Positions 21,041 through 29,564 of a stretch of 64,000 bases of DNA are shown one piece after another. Origin of the DNA: Magnetospirillum sp. 15-1 (GTDB lineage Bacteria; Pseudomonadota; Alphaproteobacteria; Rhodospirillales; Magnetospirillaceae); assembly GCF_900184795.1 (NCBI RefSeq), contig NZ_FXXN01000025.1, positions 460,822-524,821 of the forward strand, given 5' to 3'. The position numbers and the translations under genes were made by a program. Each line of letters starts with the position of its first letter. Positions within the stretch are counted from its first letter, which is position 1. Under the pieces are notes generated by a model. That model saw nothing but the letters and a program-made list of their open reading frames with translations. It did not search any database and was not told the origin of the DNA.

Positions 21041-21137
21041 CCCTCGATCGCCGGGCGCCGCCGGTGGCGGCTTGGCTCCCGCGGCATAAGCCGCGCGGCC
21101 CCTTGGGCCTGGCCGGCGCACAAGGGCGCCGGTATCA
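21041..21137. repeat. Interspersed palindromic element, copy A
   Basis: The copy begins CCCTCGATCGCCGGGCGC, shares CTTGGCT and the core hairpin GCGGC-ATAA-GCCGC with copy B (35656-35720), and ends GGTATCA like copy C (37535-37590). A GC-rich insertion after the first block makes it longer than C. It lies in the gap between divergent ypjD-like and ispDF genes. Confidence 0.75.
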
Positions 21138-21199
21138 AGCCTTGGCAAGGCGGCATCCTCTCGCATAGTCTGTCGCCCCACATTTCCTGGAGAGTGACG

Positions 21200-22354
21200 A
21201 TGGCCAAGACGGTTGTTCTGGTGGTGGCGGCGGGGCGCGGGCGGCGGTTCGGCGGTGACCTGCCGAAGCAATACCACGACCTGGCCGGGCGCATGGTGCT
21301 GCGCCACACCCTGGCGGCCTTCGCCACCAATCCCGAGATCAGCGCGGTACGCGCCGTCATCCACCCCGACGACCGCCAGCTCTACGACATGGCGGCCGCC
21401 GGCCTGAATCTGCTGGAGCCGGTCCATGGCGGCGCCACCCGCCAGGACAGCGTCCGCCTGGGACTCGACAGCCTGAAGGATTTGGGCCCCGCCAAGGTGC
21501 TGATCCACGACGGGGCGCGGCCCTTCATCGATCACGGCACCGTCGGCCGGGTGATCCGCGCCCTGGATCACCATCCCGGCGCCCTGCCCGTCGTGCCGGT
21601 GGCCGACACCCTGAAGCGTGGCCAGGACGGTTTCGTGGCCGACACGGTGGACCGCAGCAATCTGTTCCGCGCCCAGACGCCCCAGGGCTTCCGCTATGCC
21701 GAGATCGTCGCCGCCCATCACGCGGTGATCGGCAATGAGCTGACCGACGACGCCGCCGTGGCGGAACGGGCCGGGCTGGCGGTGGAACTGGTGGCCGGTG
21801 CCGAGGACAACGTCAAGATCACCACCGCCGCCGACCTGGAGCGGGCCCGGCGCCTGTTCGACGGCCCCGGCGAGGTGCGCTCGGCCTCCGGTTATGACGT
21901 GCACCGCTTCGACCCGGCCAAGAAAGCCGTATGGCTGTGTGGCGTCGAAATTCCCCACAAATCCGGCCTGGAAGGCCATTCCGACGCCGACGTGGCCCTG
22001 CACGCGCTGACCGACGCGGTCTTGGGCGCCATTGCCGCCGGCGACATCGGCCACCACTTCCCGCCCACCGATCCCAGGTGGAAGGGCGCGGCCTCCGACC
22101 AGTTCCTCGCCCACGCCGGTTCGCTGGTCACCGCCAAGGGCGGCCGCATCGTCAACGTCGACATCACCATCATCTGCGAACGCCCGAAGGTGGGACCGCA
22201 CCGTGCCGCCATGGCGGCACGGGTGGCGGAAATCCTCGGCATTTCCCAGGACCGGGTCAGCGTCAAGGCCACCACCACGGAAGGGCTGGGCTTCACCGGC
22301 CGCAAGGAAGGCATCGCCGCCCAGGCCATGGCCTCGGTCTGGCTGCCCCGGTAG
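21200..22354 (+). CDS. ispDF: Bifunctional IspD/IspF (isoprenoid MEP pathway)
   Basis: This fused enzyme of the non-mevalonate isoprenoid pathway has 384 residues. The N-terminal half (about 1-225) is MEP cytidylyltransferase, with [24 protein letters not shown] and RAQTPQGF. The C-terminal half (about 228-384) is 2-C-methyl-D-erythritol 2,4-cyclodiphosphate synthase, with metal-site SGYDVHRF and [14 protein letters not shown] and the closing [15 protein letters not shown]. The fusion skips IspE, which must be elsewhere. The start is ATG 21200 with GGAGAG upstream. The reading frame is open far 5' of this, but only this start matches the family. It converges with cutA, one base apart. Confidence 0.96.
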   Translation: MAKTVVLVVAAGRGRRFGGDLPKQYHDLAGRMVLRHTLAAFATNPEISAVRAVIHPDDRQLYDMAAAGLNLLEPVHGGATRQDSVRLGLDSLKDLGPAKVLIHDGARPFIDHGTVGRVIRALDHHPGALPVVPVADTLKRGQDGFVADTVDRSNLFRAQTPQGFRYAEIVAAHHAVIGNELTDDAAVAERAGLAVELVAGAEDNVKITTAADLERARRLFDGPGEVRSASGYDVHRFDPAKKAVWLCGVEIPHKSGLEGHSDADVALHALTDAVLGAIAAGDIGHHFPPTDPRWKGAASDQFLAHAGSLVTAKGGRIVNVDITIICERPKVGPHRAAMAARVAEILGISQDRVSVKATTTEGLGFTGRKEGIAAQAMASVWLPR

Positions 22355-22355
22355 C

Positions 22356-22661
22356 TCAGCCGCCGGTCTCGGTCCTGATCCAGTCGAGATAGGCGGGATT
22401 GCCCGTCTCGATGGGCAAAGCCACCACGCAGGGGCAGGCGTAGTCGTGCAGTTCGCGCACCCGCTTGATCACGGAATCCACAAGATCGGCCCTGGTCTTG
22501 CAGATCAGGACCGCCTCGGGCCCCTCGCAGACCTTGCCGTCCCACCAATAGACCGAGGTGGCGCCGTCCAGCACGTTGGCGCAGGCCGCCAGCCGCTCGG
22601 CCACCAGGGCGCGGGCCAGGGCCAAGGCCGCCTCGCGATCGGCGGCGGTTATATAAATCAT
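22356..22661 (-). CDS. cutA: Divalent-cation tolerance protein CutA
   Basis: CutA1 is a small, very stable trimeric protein related in fold to PII. It is linked to copper tolerance by old genetics, but its molecular role is unclear. The 101-residue product starts at ATG 22661 (MIYITAADREAALALAR) and shows CANVL, VYWWDGKV, EAVLICKT and the family signature LHDYACPCVVALPI. The open frame upstream of 22661 is not conserved and crosses a perfect inverted repeat, so it is leader, not protein. Confidence 0.93.
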   Translation of the reverse strand: MIYITAADREAALALARALVAERLAACANVLDGATSVYWWDGKVCEGPEAVLICKTRADLVDSVIKRVRELHDYACPCVVALPIETGNPAYLDWIRTETGG

Positions 22662-22702
22662 GTTCGTCGTCAATGAGTTACCCCCTTGTATCCCAGAAAA
22701 GC

Positions 22703-22735
22703 GGGGCGCGCCCTTAGGCCGGCTGGGCGCGCCCC
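22703..22735. repeat. Perfect 11-bp inverted repeat upstream of cutA
   Basis: GGGGCGCGCCC (22703-22713) and GGGCGCGCCCC (22725-22735) flank an 11-base loop. It lies in the cutA leader and would form a very stable hairpin in RNA of either strand, but neither side has a U-tract. It could be a leader hairpin or a remnant terminator. Confidence 0.6.
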
Positions 22736-22880
22736 ACGAGTCTGTGCAGGTCATCCCGGAAGAGGAGATCGAACCGGGAGCCCTCACCGGTCGGGTACCA
22801 CGGCACCGTCAACCGATGTCACGCATATATGAATTGGGTAAACGGATTTCGATACCCCCACGTGACAAATCCACCATCAA

Positions 22881-23975
22881 TCAACTGCTTTCGCAGGTGC
22901 CGCCCTGGGCCAGCAGCACCCGGTCGATGAAATCCGCCGCCTCCTCGTTGCCTTTCGCCTCGGCAAGTGGCTGCTCCGGCAACGAAAACAACGTTCGCAG
23001 TTGAGTTTCCAGGTCGTTCAGCAGGTCATCGGCCGTAAGCGCCAGCGCCTTGGTATGGGCCATCAGCCACCGGTCCATGGCCGGAGTTTCCGGCCAGTCG
23101 GGGCGCGCCACGTACAAGACCGGAACTCCGGATAATGCCGCCTCGGTAAAGGTGCCATAGCCCGGCTTGGTGACGATGACGTCCACCGAAGCGGTCAGGT
23201 CGGAAAACGGCAGGCCGGTCCCGCGCCAGTCGATGACGTCGTCCCGGTCGGCCGGGCACCCCTGGGCGCTCAACCACGTCCAGCCCGCCACGCGCGGCCA
23301 CCGGGCCATGGTCAGGTCATGATCGATGCCGCCGAACGCCACCAGCCCGACCTTTCCCGGAGCCAGTTCGCCCCGGCGGTTCAGCCCCCTTTGCGCCACG
23401 GTGCCGATATCGACCACGTTGCCGAGACTGGGCATCTCCATGGCCGGAGTGACACGCAGAAACGCCAGGGCCGAGTTGTAGGCGTCTTGCATGTCCGCCC
23501 AGACGGCATCGGCCTCGGGCCGGTCCCCCAGGTAGTGGCGATAGACGTCGGCCCATTCCAGGGAACTGAGCGCCACCGCCGGAATGCCGGCCCGCGCGGC
23601 GGCGGCCAGGGTCACATAGGGGACGTTGGCCAGGACCAAGTCCGGGCGGGCCTGACGCAGGCGGGCCGCCTCGCACTCCACCACAGCGGAAAAGTCGGCA
23701 TGCATGCGGCGGTAGGCCTCGGCCGAGGCGTCCAAATCCACGGTGGTGGCCGACCGCATCTTCAGCCCGAAATCGGGCACCTCGGGCACGTAATCGAAAT
23801 CAGGGCCATAGCGCTCCTCCAGAAAACTCCGGGGGACGCCGGTCTGGATGGTGAGACGCAGGTCGGGCCGCCGCCGCCGCAAGGCATGGATGACGGGGGC
23901 CGTCATGACGGCGTGGCCGTAACCGTGCGGCGACAGGGCCAGCCAGAGATGCTTGGAAGCGGAAGTGCTGAGCAT
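22881..23975 (-). CDS. Glycosyltransferase-like protein (GT-B fold)
   Basis: This 364-residue protein resembles UDP-glycosyltransferases and MurG-type GT-B enzymes. The N-terminal domain has a glycine-rich loop (LALSPHGYGHAVMTAPVIHAL) and the C-terminal domain has the nucleotide-sugar-type segment DVIVTKPGYGTFTEAALSGVPVLYV. I start at ATG 23975 (MLSTSASKHLWLALS). The frame extends 43 codons further, but that part has no family character. No acceptor or donor can be named. It is a single gene, divergent from the dehydrogenase-like gene at 24116. Confidence 0.75.
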   Translation of the reverse strand: MLSTSASKHLWLALSPHGYGHAVMTAPVIHALRRRRPDLRLTIQTGVPRSFLEERYGPDFDYVPEVPDFGLKMRSATTVDLDASAEAYRRMHADFSAVVECEAARLRQARPDLVLANVPYVTLAAAARAGIPAVALSSLEWADVYRHYLGDRPEADAVWADMQDAYNSALAFLRVTPAMEMPSLGNVVDIGTVAQRGLNRRGELAPGKVGLVAFGGIDHDLTMARWPRVAGWTWLSAQGCPADRDDVIDWRGTGLPFSDLTASVDVIVTKPGYGTFTEAALSGVPVLYVARPDWPETPAMDRWLMAHTKALALTADDLLNDLETQLRTLFSLPEQPLAEAKGNEEAADFIDRVLLAQGGTCESS

Positions 23976-24115
23976 GACTTGACGGGAACCAGGACAATCG
24001 GAACGGCGGGCACCATATCCGTTTCCGGCTTGCCGCGCGAGCCCGGCCGGGGCTACCCTTTCACTCGCGCAACATTCGCCCGCGAACGCCGAATCATACT
24101 GCAAGGACAGCCGCC

Positions 24116-25105
24116 ATGAATCTCGCCACCCGCTATCTCGGCCTCGACCTGAAGAATCCTCTGGTGGTTTCGGCCTCGCCGCTGGCGCTGGACCTTGGCA
24201 ATTCCCGCCGGCTGGAGGATTGCGGCGCGGCGGCCATCGTGCTGCCCTCCATCTTCCAGGAGGACATCGAGAACGAGATCGACGAGATCGAGCGTCTAGT
24301 CTGCGAAGGCAATTCCGAGGCGTTCTCTTACTTCCCCGCCAATATCAGCGCCAATGCCGGGCCGAAGAACTATCTCGACCTGATCCGCCGCACCCGTGAA
24401 GCCCTGGACATTCCGGTGATCGCCAGCCTGAACGGCACCACGCGGACCGGCTGGACCGATTACGCCAAGCAGATGGAACAGGCCGGCGCCAATGCCGTCG
24501 AGCTGAACGTCTACCTGCTGCCGACCGATATGGACCTGACCGGCGCCGAGGTCGAGGCCCGCTATCTCGCCATTCTCGACGCCGTCAAAGAAACGGTCTC
24601 CATTCCGGTCTCCATGAAGCTCAGCCCCTATTTCAGCTCGGTGGGCAACATGGTGAAGACCCTGGATCAGGCCGGGGTGGACGGCGTGGTGCTGTTCAAC
24701 CGCTTCTACCAGCCCGACATCGACCTGGAAGAGTTGAAGCTGGTCCGCGACCTCAAGCTCAGCCACAAGGGCGAGATTCGCCTGCCCCTGCTGTGGATCG
24801 CCACCCTGGCCGGCAAGATCAAGGCCTCCATCGCCGCCAGTTCCGGCGTCCAGACCGCCGCCGAGGTGGTGAAGTATCTGTTCGTCGGTGCCGACGTGGT
24901 GATGACCACCTCGGCCCTGATGCGTCATGGCGTCGATTACATGAAGACCCTGCACGACGGCCTGATCGCCGAACTCAAGGAGCGCGAGGCCGAATCCGTC
25001 GCCGACATCCGTGGCCGCATGAGCCGGGGCGCCACCAAGGATCTGGCCGCCTTCGACCGCGTCAACTATATCCGCATCCTGCGGGGCGGCGCCTACAACG
25101 CCTGA
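24116..25105 (+). CDS. Dihydroorotate dehydrogenase-like flavoprotein
   Basis: This 329-residue TIM-barrel protein resembles class 1 dihydroorotate dehydrogenases (NLATRYLGLDLKNPLVVSASPL, IPVIASLNG, ELNVYLLP, KLSPYFSS, VVLFNRFYQPDID, SSGVQTAAEVVKYLFVGAD). The usual catalytic Cys/Ser loop and orotate-contact residues of PyrD are not obvious, and there are no pyr genes nearby. Family members of this sort are often annotated as DHOD-like, and some sit beside pyruvate:ferredoxin oxidoreductase genes. The true substrate is unknown. It has AAGGA before ATG 24116 and a clear terminator after it. Confidence 0.8.
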   Translation: MNLATRYLGLDLKNPLVVSASPLALDLGNSRRLEDCGAAAIVLPSIFQEDIENEIDEIERLVCEGNSEAFSYFPANISANAGPKNYLDLIRRTREALDIPVIASLNGTTRTGWTDYAKQMEQAGANAVELNVYLLPTDMDLTGAEVEARYLAILDAVKETVSIPVSMKLSPYFSSVGNMVKTLDQAGVDGVVLFNRFYQPDIDLEELKLVRDLKLSHKGEIRLPLLWIATLAGKIKASIAASSGVQTAAEVVKYLFVGADVVMTTSALMRHGVDYMKTLHDGLIAELKEREAESVADIRGRMSRGATKDLAAFDRVNYIRILRGGAYNA

Positions 25106-25127
25106 TTTCCCTCGGCGAATTCACGGC

Positions 25128-25156
25128 AAGGCCCGGTCGTTTCGGCCGGGCCTTTT
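25128..25156 (+). terminator. Rho-independent terminator of the DHOD-like gene
   Basis: AAGGCCCGG (25128-25136) pairs with CCGGGCCTT (25146-25154), followed by TT. It begins 22 bases after the stop codon. Confidence 0.8.
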
Positions 25157-25191
25157 GCATGGACCATCCGGAATCAGAACAATTCAAATTA

Positions 25192-25220
25192 TTGAATTTA
25201 ACCTTGGTCAATTATATAAA
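25192..25220 (+). promoter_or_regulatory. Sigma-70-type promoter of the 47-residue membrane peptide gene
   Basis: TTGAAT (25192-25197) and TATAAA (25215-25220) are separated by exactly 17 bases within a markedly AT-rich stretch, 33 bases before the ATG at 25254. Confidence 0.65.
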
Positions 25221-25253
25221 GCTCATACACCTGACTGAGGATAGAGGCTTTTC

Positions 25254-25397
25254 ATGACCACCCAGACCGCCTGCTCCACCGAATGCCGCATTCCCCGCAT
25301 TCTGGGCTATGCCGCCATCGTGATCGCCGGCGCGGTGATCGGCTCCACCTTGTTCGGCTGGGCCATCATCGGCCTGACCACCATACTGCGCGACTAG
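25254..25397 (+). CDS. Small single-pass membrane peptide, 47 aa, unknown
   Basis: This short gene reads MTTQTACSTECRIPRIL, then a hydrophobic helix (about residues 17-44: GYAAIVIAGAVIG, then STLFGWAIIGLTTIL), ending RD. The two cysteines (7 and 11) precede a basic patch and the helix, so the N-terminus probably stays cytoplasmic. Support for reality is its own promoter-like sequence, a ribosome-site-like GAGG about 7 bases before the ATG, isolation between two terminator hairpins and no overlap with another gene. I do not recognise a family. A regulatory or subunit peptide of a membrane complex is possible but is only a guess. Confidence 0.6.
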   Translation: MTTQTACSTECRIPRILGYAAIVIAGAVIGSTLFGWAIIGLTTILRD

Positions 25398-25425
25398 GGA
25401 CGATATTCCCGCCGCTCCAATACGA

Positions 25426-25465
25426 AACAGCCCGGCTCATCGTCATGAGCCGGGCTGTTGAATTT
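25426..25465. terminator. Strong bidirectional hairpin between the small ORF and tRNA-Pro
   Basis: A perfect 15-bp stem (25426-25440 with 25445-25459) closes a 4-base loop. On the plus strand it is followed by GAATTTTT and on the minus strand by TTTCG. It can end both the small gene and the convergent tRNA transcript. Confidence 0.8.
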
Positions 25466-25466
25466 T

Positions 25467-25543
25467 TGGTCGGAGCGACAGGATTCGAACCTGCGACCCC
25501 CAGTCCCCCAGACTGATGCGCTACCGGGCTGCGCTACGCTCCG
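25467..25543 (-). tRNA. tRNA-Pro (anticodon GGG)
   Basis: The 77-base minus-strand sequence folds as a tRNA. The acceptor stem is CGGAGCG/CGCTCCG, the D arm is GCGC-AGCCCGGTA-GCGC, and the anticodon arm is TCAGT-CTGGGGG-ACTGG with GGG at positions 34-36. The T arm carries GGTTCGAATCC, and the 3' ACCA is encoded. The anticodon reads CCC and CCU proline codons. Confidence 0.95.
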
Positions 25544-25548
25544 ACCGT

Positions 25549-25564
25549 GGTGGGCAAGCCCACC
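25549..25564 (-). other. Inverted repeat just 5' of tRNA-Pro
   Basis: GGTGGGC-AA-GCCCACC forms a tight palindrome ending six bases before the mature tRNA 5' end. It may form a hairpin in the precursor leader near the RNase P site. Confidence 0.4.
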
Positions 25565-25639
25565 GAAACCTTTGTTCCCAGACCGCGAACGGCCCTGGGA
25601 GGGGGAAAGAACCGGCGGGGTGTGCCGGGAGAGGGGCGC

Positions 25640-25668
25640 ACTATAGTCAGGCCATTCGGCCAACGCAA
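25640..25668 (-). promoter_or_regulatory. Promoter of tRNA-Pro
   Basis: On the minus strand TTGCGT and TATAGT are separated by 17 bases, and the -10 is followed by GCGCCCC. That GC-rich discriminator is typical of growth-rate or ppGpp-controlled stable-RNA promoters. The predicted leader is about 90 bases. Confidence 0.55.
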
Positions 25669-25686
25669 CCCAGTTCTTAAGGAATT

Positions 25687-26238
25687 TTAGCGTGTCCGCA
25701 ACAGAGCCCGCAGTTGCTCCAGTTCGGCCAGGATATCTTCCAGTTCATGGCGCAGGCTGGGGCCCAGCGCCCCGGTCGGCACCGGAAGGTCATCCCCGCC
25801 GGCGATGATGGTCCGCACGACGGCGTGACGGACTTCGTCCTCCTCGATGACCAGGTCCTCGACCTCGTCATCCTCGTCATGATCGCCGGGCTGGTCCAGG
25901 CCCAGCAGGAGTTCGGGCTCGGCGGCGCGGGCTGCCGCCGGAGTGCCGGCATCCTTGCCCCCGCCCTCCTTCAACAGCTTCTGCACCCCCTTGATGGTGT
26001 AGCCTTCGCTGTAGAGCAGATCGCGGATGCGCCGCAGCAGTGCCACGTCGTCGGGACGGTAATAACGCCGGCCGCCACCGCGCTTCAGCGGCTTGACCTG
26101 GGGAAACTTGCCCTCCCAGAAGCGGAGGACGTGCTGGGGAACGTCAAGGTCATCGGCGACCTCGCTGATGGTACGGAACGCCGCCTCGGACTTGCCGTTG
26201 CGGCGGACCGTATTCTCCTCCCCATCGTCGCCGGTCAT
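25687..26238 (-). CDS. MerR-family transcriptional regulator
   Basis: This 183-residue protein has an N-terminal MerR winged helix-turn-helix (about 20-90: [60 protein letters not shown]). A long acidic linker ([15 protein letters not shown]) and a C-terminal helix ([15 protein letters not shown]) that may dimerise follow. There are no metal-binding cysteines, so it is not a metal sensor of the MerR/ZntR kind. The start overlaps the ihfA stop by four bases. This ihfA-merR pair is conserved in alphaproteobacteria, and its target is unknown. Confidence 0.88.
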   Translation of the reverse strand: MTGDDGEENTVRRNGKSEAAFRTISEVADDLDVPQHVLRFWEGKFPQVKPLKRGGGRRYYRPDDVALLRRIRDLLYSEGYTIKGVQKLLKEGGGKDAGTPAAARAAEPELLLGLDQPGDHDEDDEVEDLVIEEDEVRHAVVRTIIAGGDDLPVPTGALGPSLRHELEDILAELEQLRALLRTR

Positions 26239-26555
26239 TTGGTCCCGCTACGCTTGGCGGTCATGCCGTCGTTGATCTTCTTCTTCAGCAACTGAGAGGG
26301 CCGGAACACCAGCACGCGGCGCGGCGTGATGGGCACCTCCTCGCCGGTCTTGGGATTGCGGCCGATGCGCTGTCCCTTGGAGCGGACCGAAAAGCTGCCG
26401 AACGAGGAGATCTTGACGGCGTCGCCCCTGGCGAGCGCACCGGAAATCTCGTCCAGCACCGCTTCCAGCAGATCGGCGGACTCGTTGCGCGACAGCCCGA
26501 CCTCTTGGTAGACGGCCTCGCTCAGTTGCGCCCGCGTAATGGTCTTGTCAGTCAT
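26235..26555 (-). CDS. ihfA: Integration host factor subunit alpha
   Basis: IHF alpha pairs with IHF beta to bend DNA in recombination, replication and sigma-54 transcription. The 106-residue product shows the HU/IHF fold, with [19 protein letters not shown], the beta-arm segment [17 protein letters not shown] (the proline intercalates DNA) and [12 protein letters not shown]. The short basic C-terminal tail (MTAKRSGTK) goes beyond the usual end. It lies 116 bases after fabH and overlaps the merR gene. Confidence 0.95.
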   Translation of the reverse strand: MTDKTITRAQLSEAVYQEVGLSRNESADLLEAVLDEISGALARGDAVKISSFGSFSVRSKGQRIGRNPKTGEEVPITPRRVLVFRPSQLLKKKINDGMTAKRSGTK

Positions 26556-26671
26556 GACGCCCCAGCCGAATGAAGGAATCCGAAAAGCTGGAGAGACCCT
26601 AGACCCTTACGATAAATCCGTCAATATCAGAGGGATGCGCGGTGGCGTTCAACGGCCATGCAAGATGGGAT

Positions 26672-27646
26672 CTACATCCGCACCAGGGCGGAGCCCCAGG
26701 TAAATCCGCCGCCCATGGCTTCCAGCAGGACCAGTTGGCCCGGCTTGATCCGTCCGTCGCCCACCGCCTCGGTCAGAGCCAGGGGAATCGAGGCCGCCGA
26801 GGTGTTGGCGTGACGCTCGACGGTCATCACCATCTTGTCCAGCGGGAAGCCCAGCTTCTTGGCGGTGCCCTCGATGATGCGGCGGTTGGCCTGATGCGGC
26901 ACCACCCAATCGATGTCCGAGGCCTTGAGGTCGTTGGCCGCCAGGGCCTCGCCCACCACGGCGGCAAGGTTGATCACCGCGTGGCGGAACACCTCGCGCC
27001 CTTCCATGTGCACATGGCCGACGGTCTGGGTGCTGGACGGGCCGCCGTCCACGTACAGCAGGTCGTAATGGCTGCCGTCCGAGTGAAGGTGGGTGGAAAG
27101 GATGCCGCGATCGGCGCTGCTGCCCTTGCCGCGATTGGCGCGCAGCACCACGGCGCCGGCGCCGTCGCCGAACAAGACGCAGGTGGCGCGGTCGTTCCAG
27201 TCGAGAATGCGCGAGAACGTTTCGGCGCCGATCACCACCGCGGTCTGCACCTGCCCGCTCTTGATGAAGTTGTCGGCCACCGACAGGGCATAGACGAAGC
27301 CCGAGCACACCGCCTGAATGTCGAAGGCGGCGCCGTGCTTCATGCCGATGCGGCTCTGCACCTTGGTGGCGGTGGCGGGAAAGGTGTTGTCCGGGGTGGC
27401 GGTGGCCACGATCAGCAGGTCCACGGCGGAACCGGAGATACCGGCGGCCTCCAGGGCACGCAGGGCGGCGTTGGTGGCCAGGTCGGAGGTGGTCTCCCCC
27501 TCGGCGGCGATGTGGCGCTGACGGATGCCGGAGCGCTCGACGATCCACTCGTCCGAGGTATCCACCTTGGCGGCCAGTTCGGCGTTGGTGACCAGACGGG
27601 ACGGAAGATAGGAGCCGCAGCCGATAATCTGGGAGCGCACGATCAT
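26672..27646 (-). CDS. fabH: Beta-ketoacyl-ACP synthase III
   Basis: FabH condenses acetyl-CoA with malonyl-ACP to start fatty acid synthesis. The 324-residue product has the complete catalytic triad: Cys114 ([10 protein letters not shown]), His251 (VPHQANRR) and Asn281 (HANTSAAS). The N-terminal [11 protein letters not shown] and [15 protein letters not shown] blocks and the C-terminal [15 protein letters not shown] are standard. It is 13 bases downstream of plsX in the DUF177-rpmF-plsX-fabH-ihfA operon. Confidence 0.97.
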   Translation of the reverse strand: MIVRSQIIGCGSYLPSRLVTNAELAAKVDTSDEWIVERSGIRQRHIAAEGETTSDLATNAALRALEAAGISGSAVDLLIVATATPDNTFPATATKVQSRIGMKHGAAFDIQAVCSGFVYALSVADNFIKSGQVQTAVVIGAETFSRILDWNDRATCVLFGDGAGAVVLRANRGKGSSADRGILSTHLHSDGSHYDLLYVDGGPSSTQTVGHVHMEGREVFRHAVINLAAVVGEALAANDLKASDIDWVVPHQANRRIIEGTAKKLGFPLDKMVMTVERHANTSAASIPLALTEAVGDGRIKPGQLVLLEAMGGGFTWGSALVRM

Positions 27647-27659
27647 AATCAGTCCCTTG

Positions 27660-28715
27660 TCACCGGGTTCCGGCGGCCAGTTGCGACGGGGAAACCTCGG
27701 CCGGCTTCAACCGGTCGAATTCCTTGCGGATGCGGTCGTTGTAGCCATGGGTCACCAATTCCACGGCCACGCCGACCGCATTGGCGAAGCCGAAGGCGTC
27801 GGTACCGCCATGGCTCTTCACGGCGATGCCGTTGAGGCCCAGGAACATGGCGCCGTTGTAGCGGCGGGGGTCGGTCCGCACCTTGACCTTGTTGATGGCG
27901 TGGCGGGCGAACAGATAGCCGAACTTGGCGAGCAGCGAGCTCTGGAACCCTTCCTTGAGGAAGGTGGAATACAGCTTCACGGTCCCCTCGGCGGTCTTGA
28001 GGGCGATGTTGCCGGTGAAGCCGTCGGTCACCACCACATCCACCGTGCCACCGCAGATGTCGTTACCTTCGACGAAACCGTAGAAGCTGATAGGCAGATG
28101 GGAATCACGCAGCGCGGCGGCGGCGGCCTTGACCGCGTCGTTGCCCTTCATGTCCTCGGAACCGACATTCAGCAGGCCGATGGAGGGCTTCTCCAGGCCG
28201 AGGACGGCACGGGCATAGACCTCGCCCATCACCGCGAACTCCACCAGATTGTTGGAGTTGCAGTCGACGTTGGCGCCCAGGTCGAGCATCAGCGTCTCGC
28301 CCTTGACGGTGGGGAACATGCCGGCGATGGCCGGGCGGTCGATACCCGGCAGCATGCGCAGCACGAACTTGGACACCGCCATCAGCGCGCCGGTATTGCC
28401 GGCCGAGACGACACCCGCCGCCTCGCCCTTCTGCACCGCCTCGACGGCCAGCCACATGCTGGACTTGCGCCCGTTGCGCAAGACCTGGCTGGGCTTGGCC
28501 TCCATGGACACCGATTCTTCGGTGTGATGGACGGTGCAGACACCCCTGATCTCGGGGAAACGCGCCAGCAACGGTTCGATCCGCGCCGCGTCCCCGTACA
28601 TCAGATAGCGAACATGGGGGAGGCGCTCATGAGCCATGCGCACCCCTTCCACAACCATGTCGGGGGCGGCATCGCCCCCCATGGCATCAATGGAAATGGT
28701 GACAGCAGCACTCAC
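27660..28715 (-). CDS. plsX: Phosphate acyltransferase PlsX
   Basis: PlsX makes acyl-phosphate from acyl-ACP, the first step of the PlsX/PlsY route to phosphatidic acid. The 351-residue product starts [20 protein letters not shown], the family hallmark. It also shows [60 protein letters not shown] and [10 protein letters not shown]. Its position between rpmF and fabH is typical and couples membrane lipid and fatty acid initiation with ribosome supply. Confidence 0.97.
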   Translation of the reverse strand: MSAAVTISIDAMGGDAAPDMVVEGVRMAHERLPHVRYLMYGDAARIEPLLARFPEIRGVCTVHHTEESVSMEAKPSQVLRNGRKSSMWLAVEAVQKGEAAGVVSAGNTGALMAVSKFVLRMLPGIDRPAIAGMFPTVKGETLMLDLGANVDCNSNNLVEFAVMGEVYARAVLGLEKPSIGLLNVGSEDMKGNDAVKAAAAALRDSHLPISFYGFVEGNDICGGTVDVVVTDGFTGNIALKTAEGTVKLYSTFLKEGFQSSLLAKFGYLFARHAINKVKVRTDPRRYNGAMFLGLNGIAVKSHGGTDAFGFANAVGVAVELVTHGYNDRIRKEFDRLKPAEVSPSQLAAGTR

Positions 28716-28750
28716 CGACCCGCACTCCCCTGCCTAGCCAATGAGACGGC

Positions 28751-28933
28751 TTAGGCTTCCGCCTGGGCAACAACCTCACGGCCGTCATAGTGGCCGCACG
28801 AGCCACAGACGTGGTGCGGCAGCTTGACTTCGCCGCAGTTCGGGCACTCGGCGCCGGTCACGTTGACCAGGGCGTGGTGAGCGCGACGCATGTCGCGGCG
28901 GGACTTGGAGGTCTTCTTCTTCGGAACGGCCAT
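28751..28933 (-). CDS. rpmF: 50S ribosomal protein L32
   Basis: This is a 60-residue ribosomal protein. The basic N-terminus ([22 protein letters not shown]) is followed by two CxxC pairs (CPNC and CGSC), so this is the zinc-ribbon form and not a cysteine-free paralogue. The start at 28933 matches the family. The frame has an ATG six codons earlier. Confidence 0.97.
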   Translation of the reverse strand: MAVPKKKTSKSRRDMRRAHHALVNVTGAECPNCGEVKLPHHVCGSCGHYDGREVVAQAEA

Positions 28934-29018
28934 AATATCTACTCGCTTCAACCCGGAATGGGAAAGGGTGGTTTATTAGCCAAAAAGGCGACGCGGGGCA
29001 AGGGGATGCTGACCCCCC

Positions 29019-29564
29019 TCACCTTTTTTGTTTGAGCGAGGCCAGAACGGCGAAGGGATTCGCCTTGGGTTCCGGGGCCTCGACCTTGTCTTCGGGCGGG
29101 GCGAACTCCGCGCCCGCGGCCCGCGGAAACGGGTCGATTCCCAGCGCCAGATGCTCCACCATCACCGCCCCCAGGTCAATGGCGCCGTCGATGATGGGGT
29201 CGGGGGGATCGGCCTCGTGAAAGTCGACCTCGATTTCCTCGCTCTCGTCCTCGGCCTCATCCTCGGGCGGGCCGAAGGTGAGGGAAATCTCTTCGTCCAC
29301 CACCGTCTCCACCGGGGCCAGGGTAACCACACAGGACTGGGTTACCCGCGCCGTCAACCGGCCGTTGACGCGAATCAACCCGGTCTTTCCCATGGGATTA
29401 ATCTGGAAATCGGCAGACATTTCAGAGATATCCCGCAGGTCGAGCCAGCGGGCGACCGCCTCGCGCTCGCCGGCCGAGGGCTCGACGCGGAGGCGGCATC
29501 CTCGGGCGGGAATCTTGTCCACCATCACGGAATGGGTGAAGGGCGCGGTCTCCTCGGTCATCAT
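29019..29564 (-). CDS. DUF177 (YceD) family protein
   Basis: This 181-residue acidic protein belongs to the DUF177/YceD family, which nearly always precedes rpmF and has been linked to 23S rRNA accumulation. The core shows ADFQINPMGKTGLIRVNGRL, VTQSCVVTLAPVET and ALGIDPFPR, with the C-terminal tail NPFAVLASLKQK typical of the family. One cysteine (QSCVV) corresponds to the family's conserved residue. The start overlaps the preceding gene's stop by four bases (ATGA). Confidence 0.9.
   Translation of the reverse strand: MMTEETAPFTHSVMVDKIPARGCRLRVEPSAGEREAVARWLDLRDISEMSADFQINPMGKTGLIRVNGRLTARVTQSCVVTLAPVETVVDEEISLTFGPPEDEAEDESEEIEVDFHEADPPDPIIDGAIDLGAVMVEHLALGIDPFPRAAGAEFAPPEDKVEAPEPKANPFAVLASLKQKR

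Noticed and set aside
19229-21199. In-frame extension of ispDF far upstream
   Set aside because: The frame is open across dusB and the ypjD-like gene antisense. Family start and ribosome site are at 21200.
22740-22800. tRNA-like T-loop sequence (GGTTCGATC on the minus strand)
   Set aside because: The flanking bases do not form a T stem, and no acceptor or anticodon arm can be built around it.
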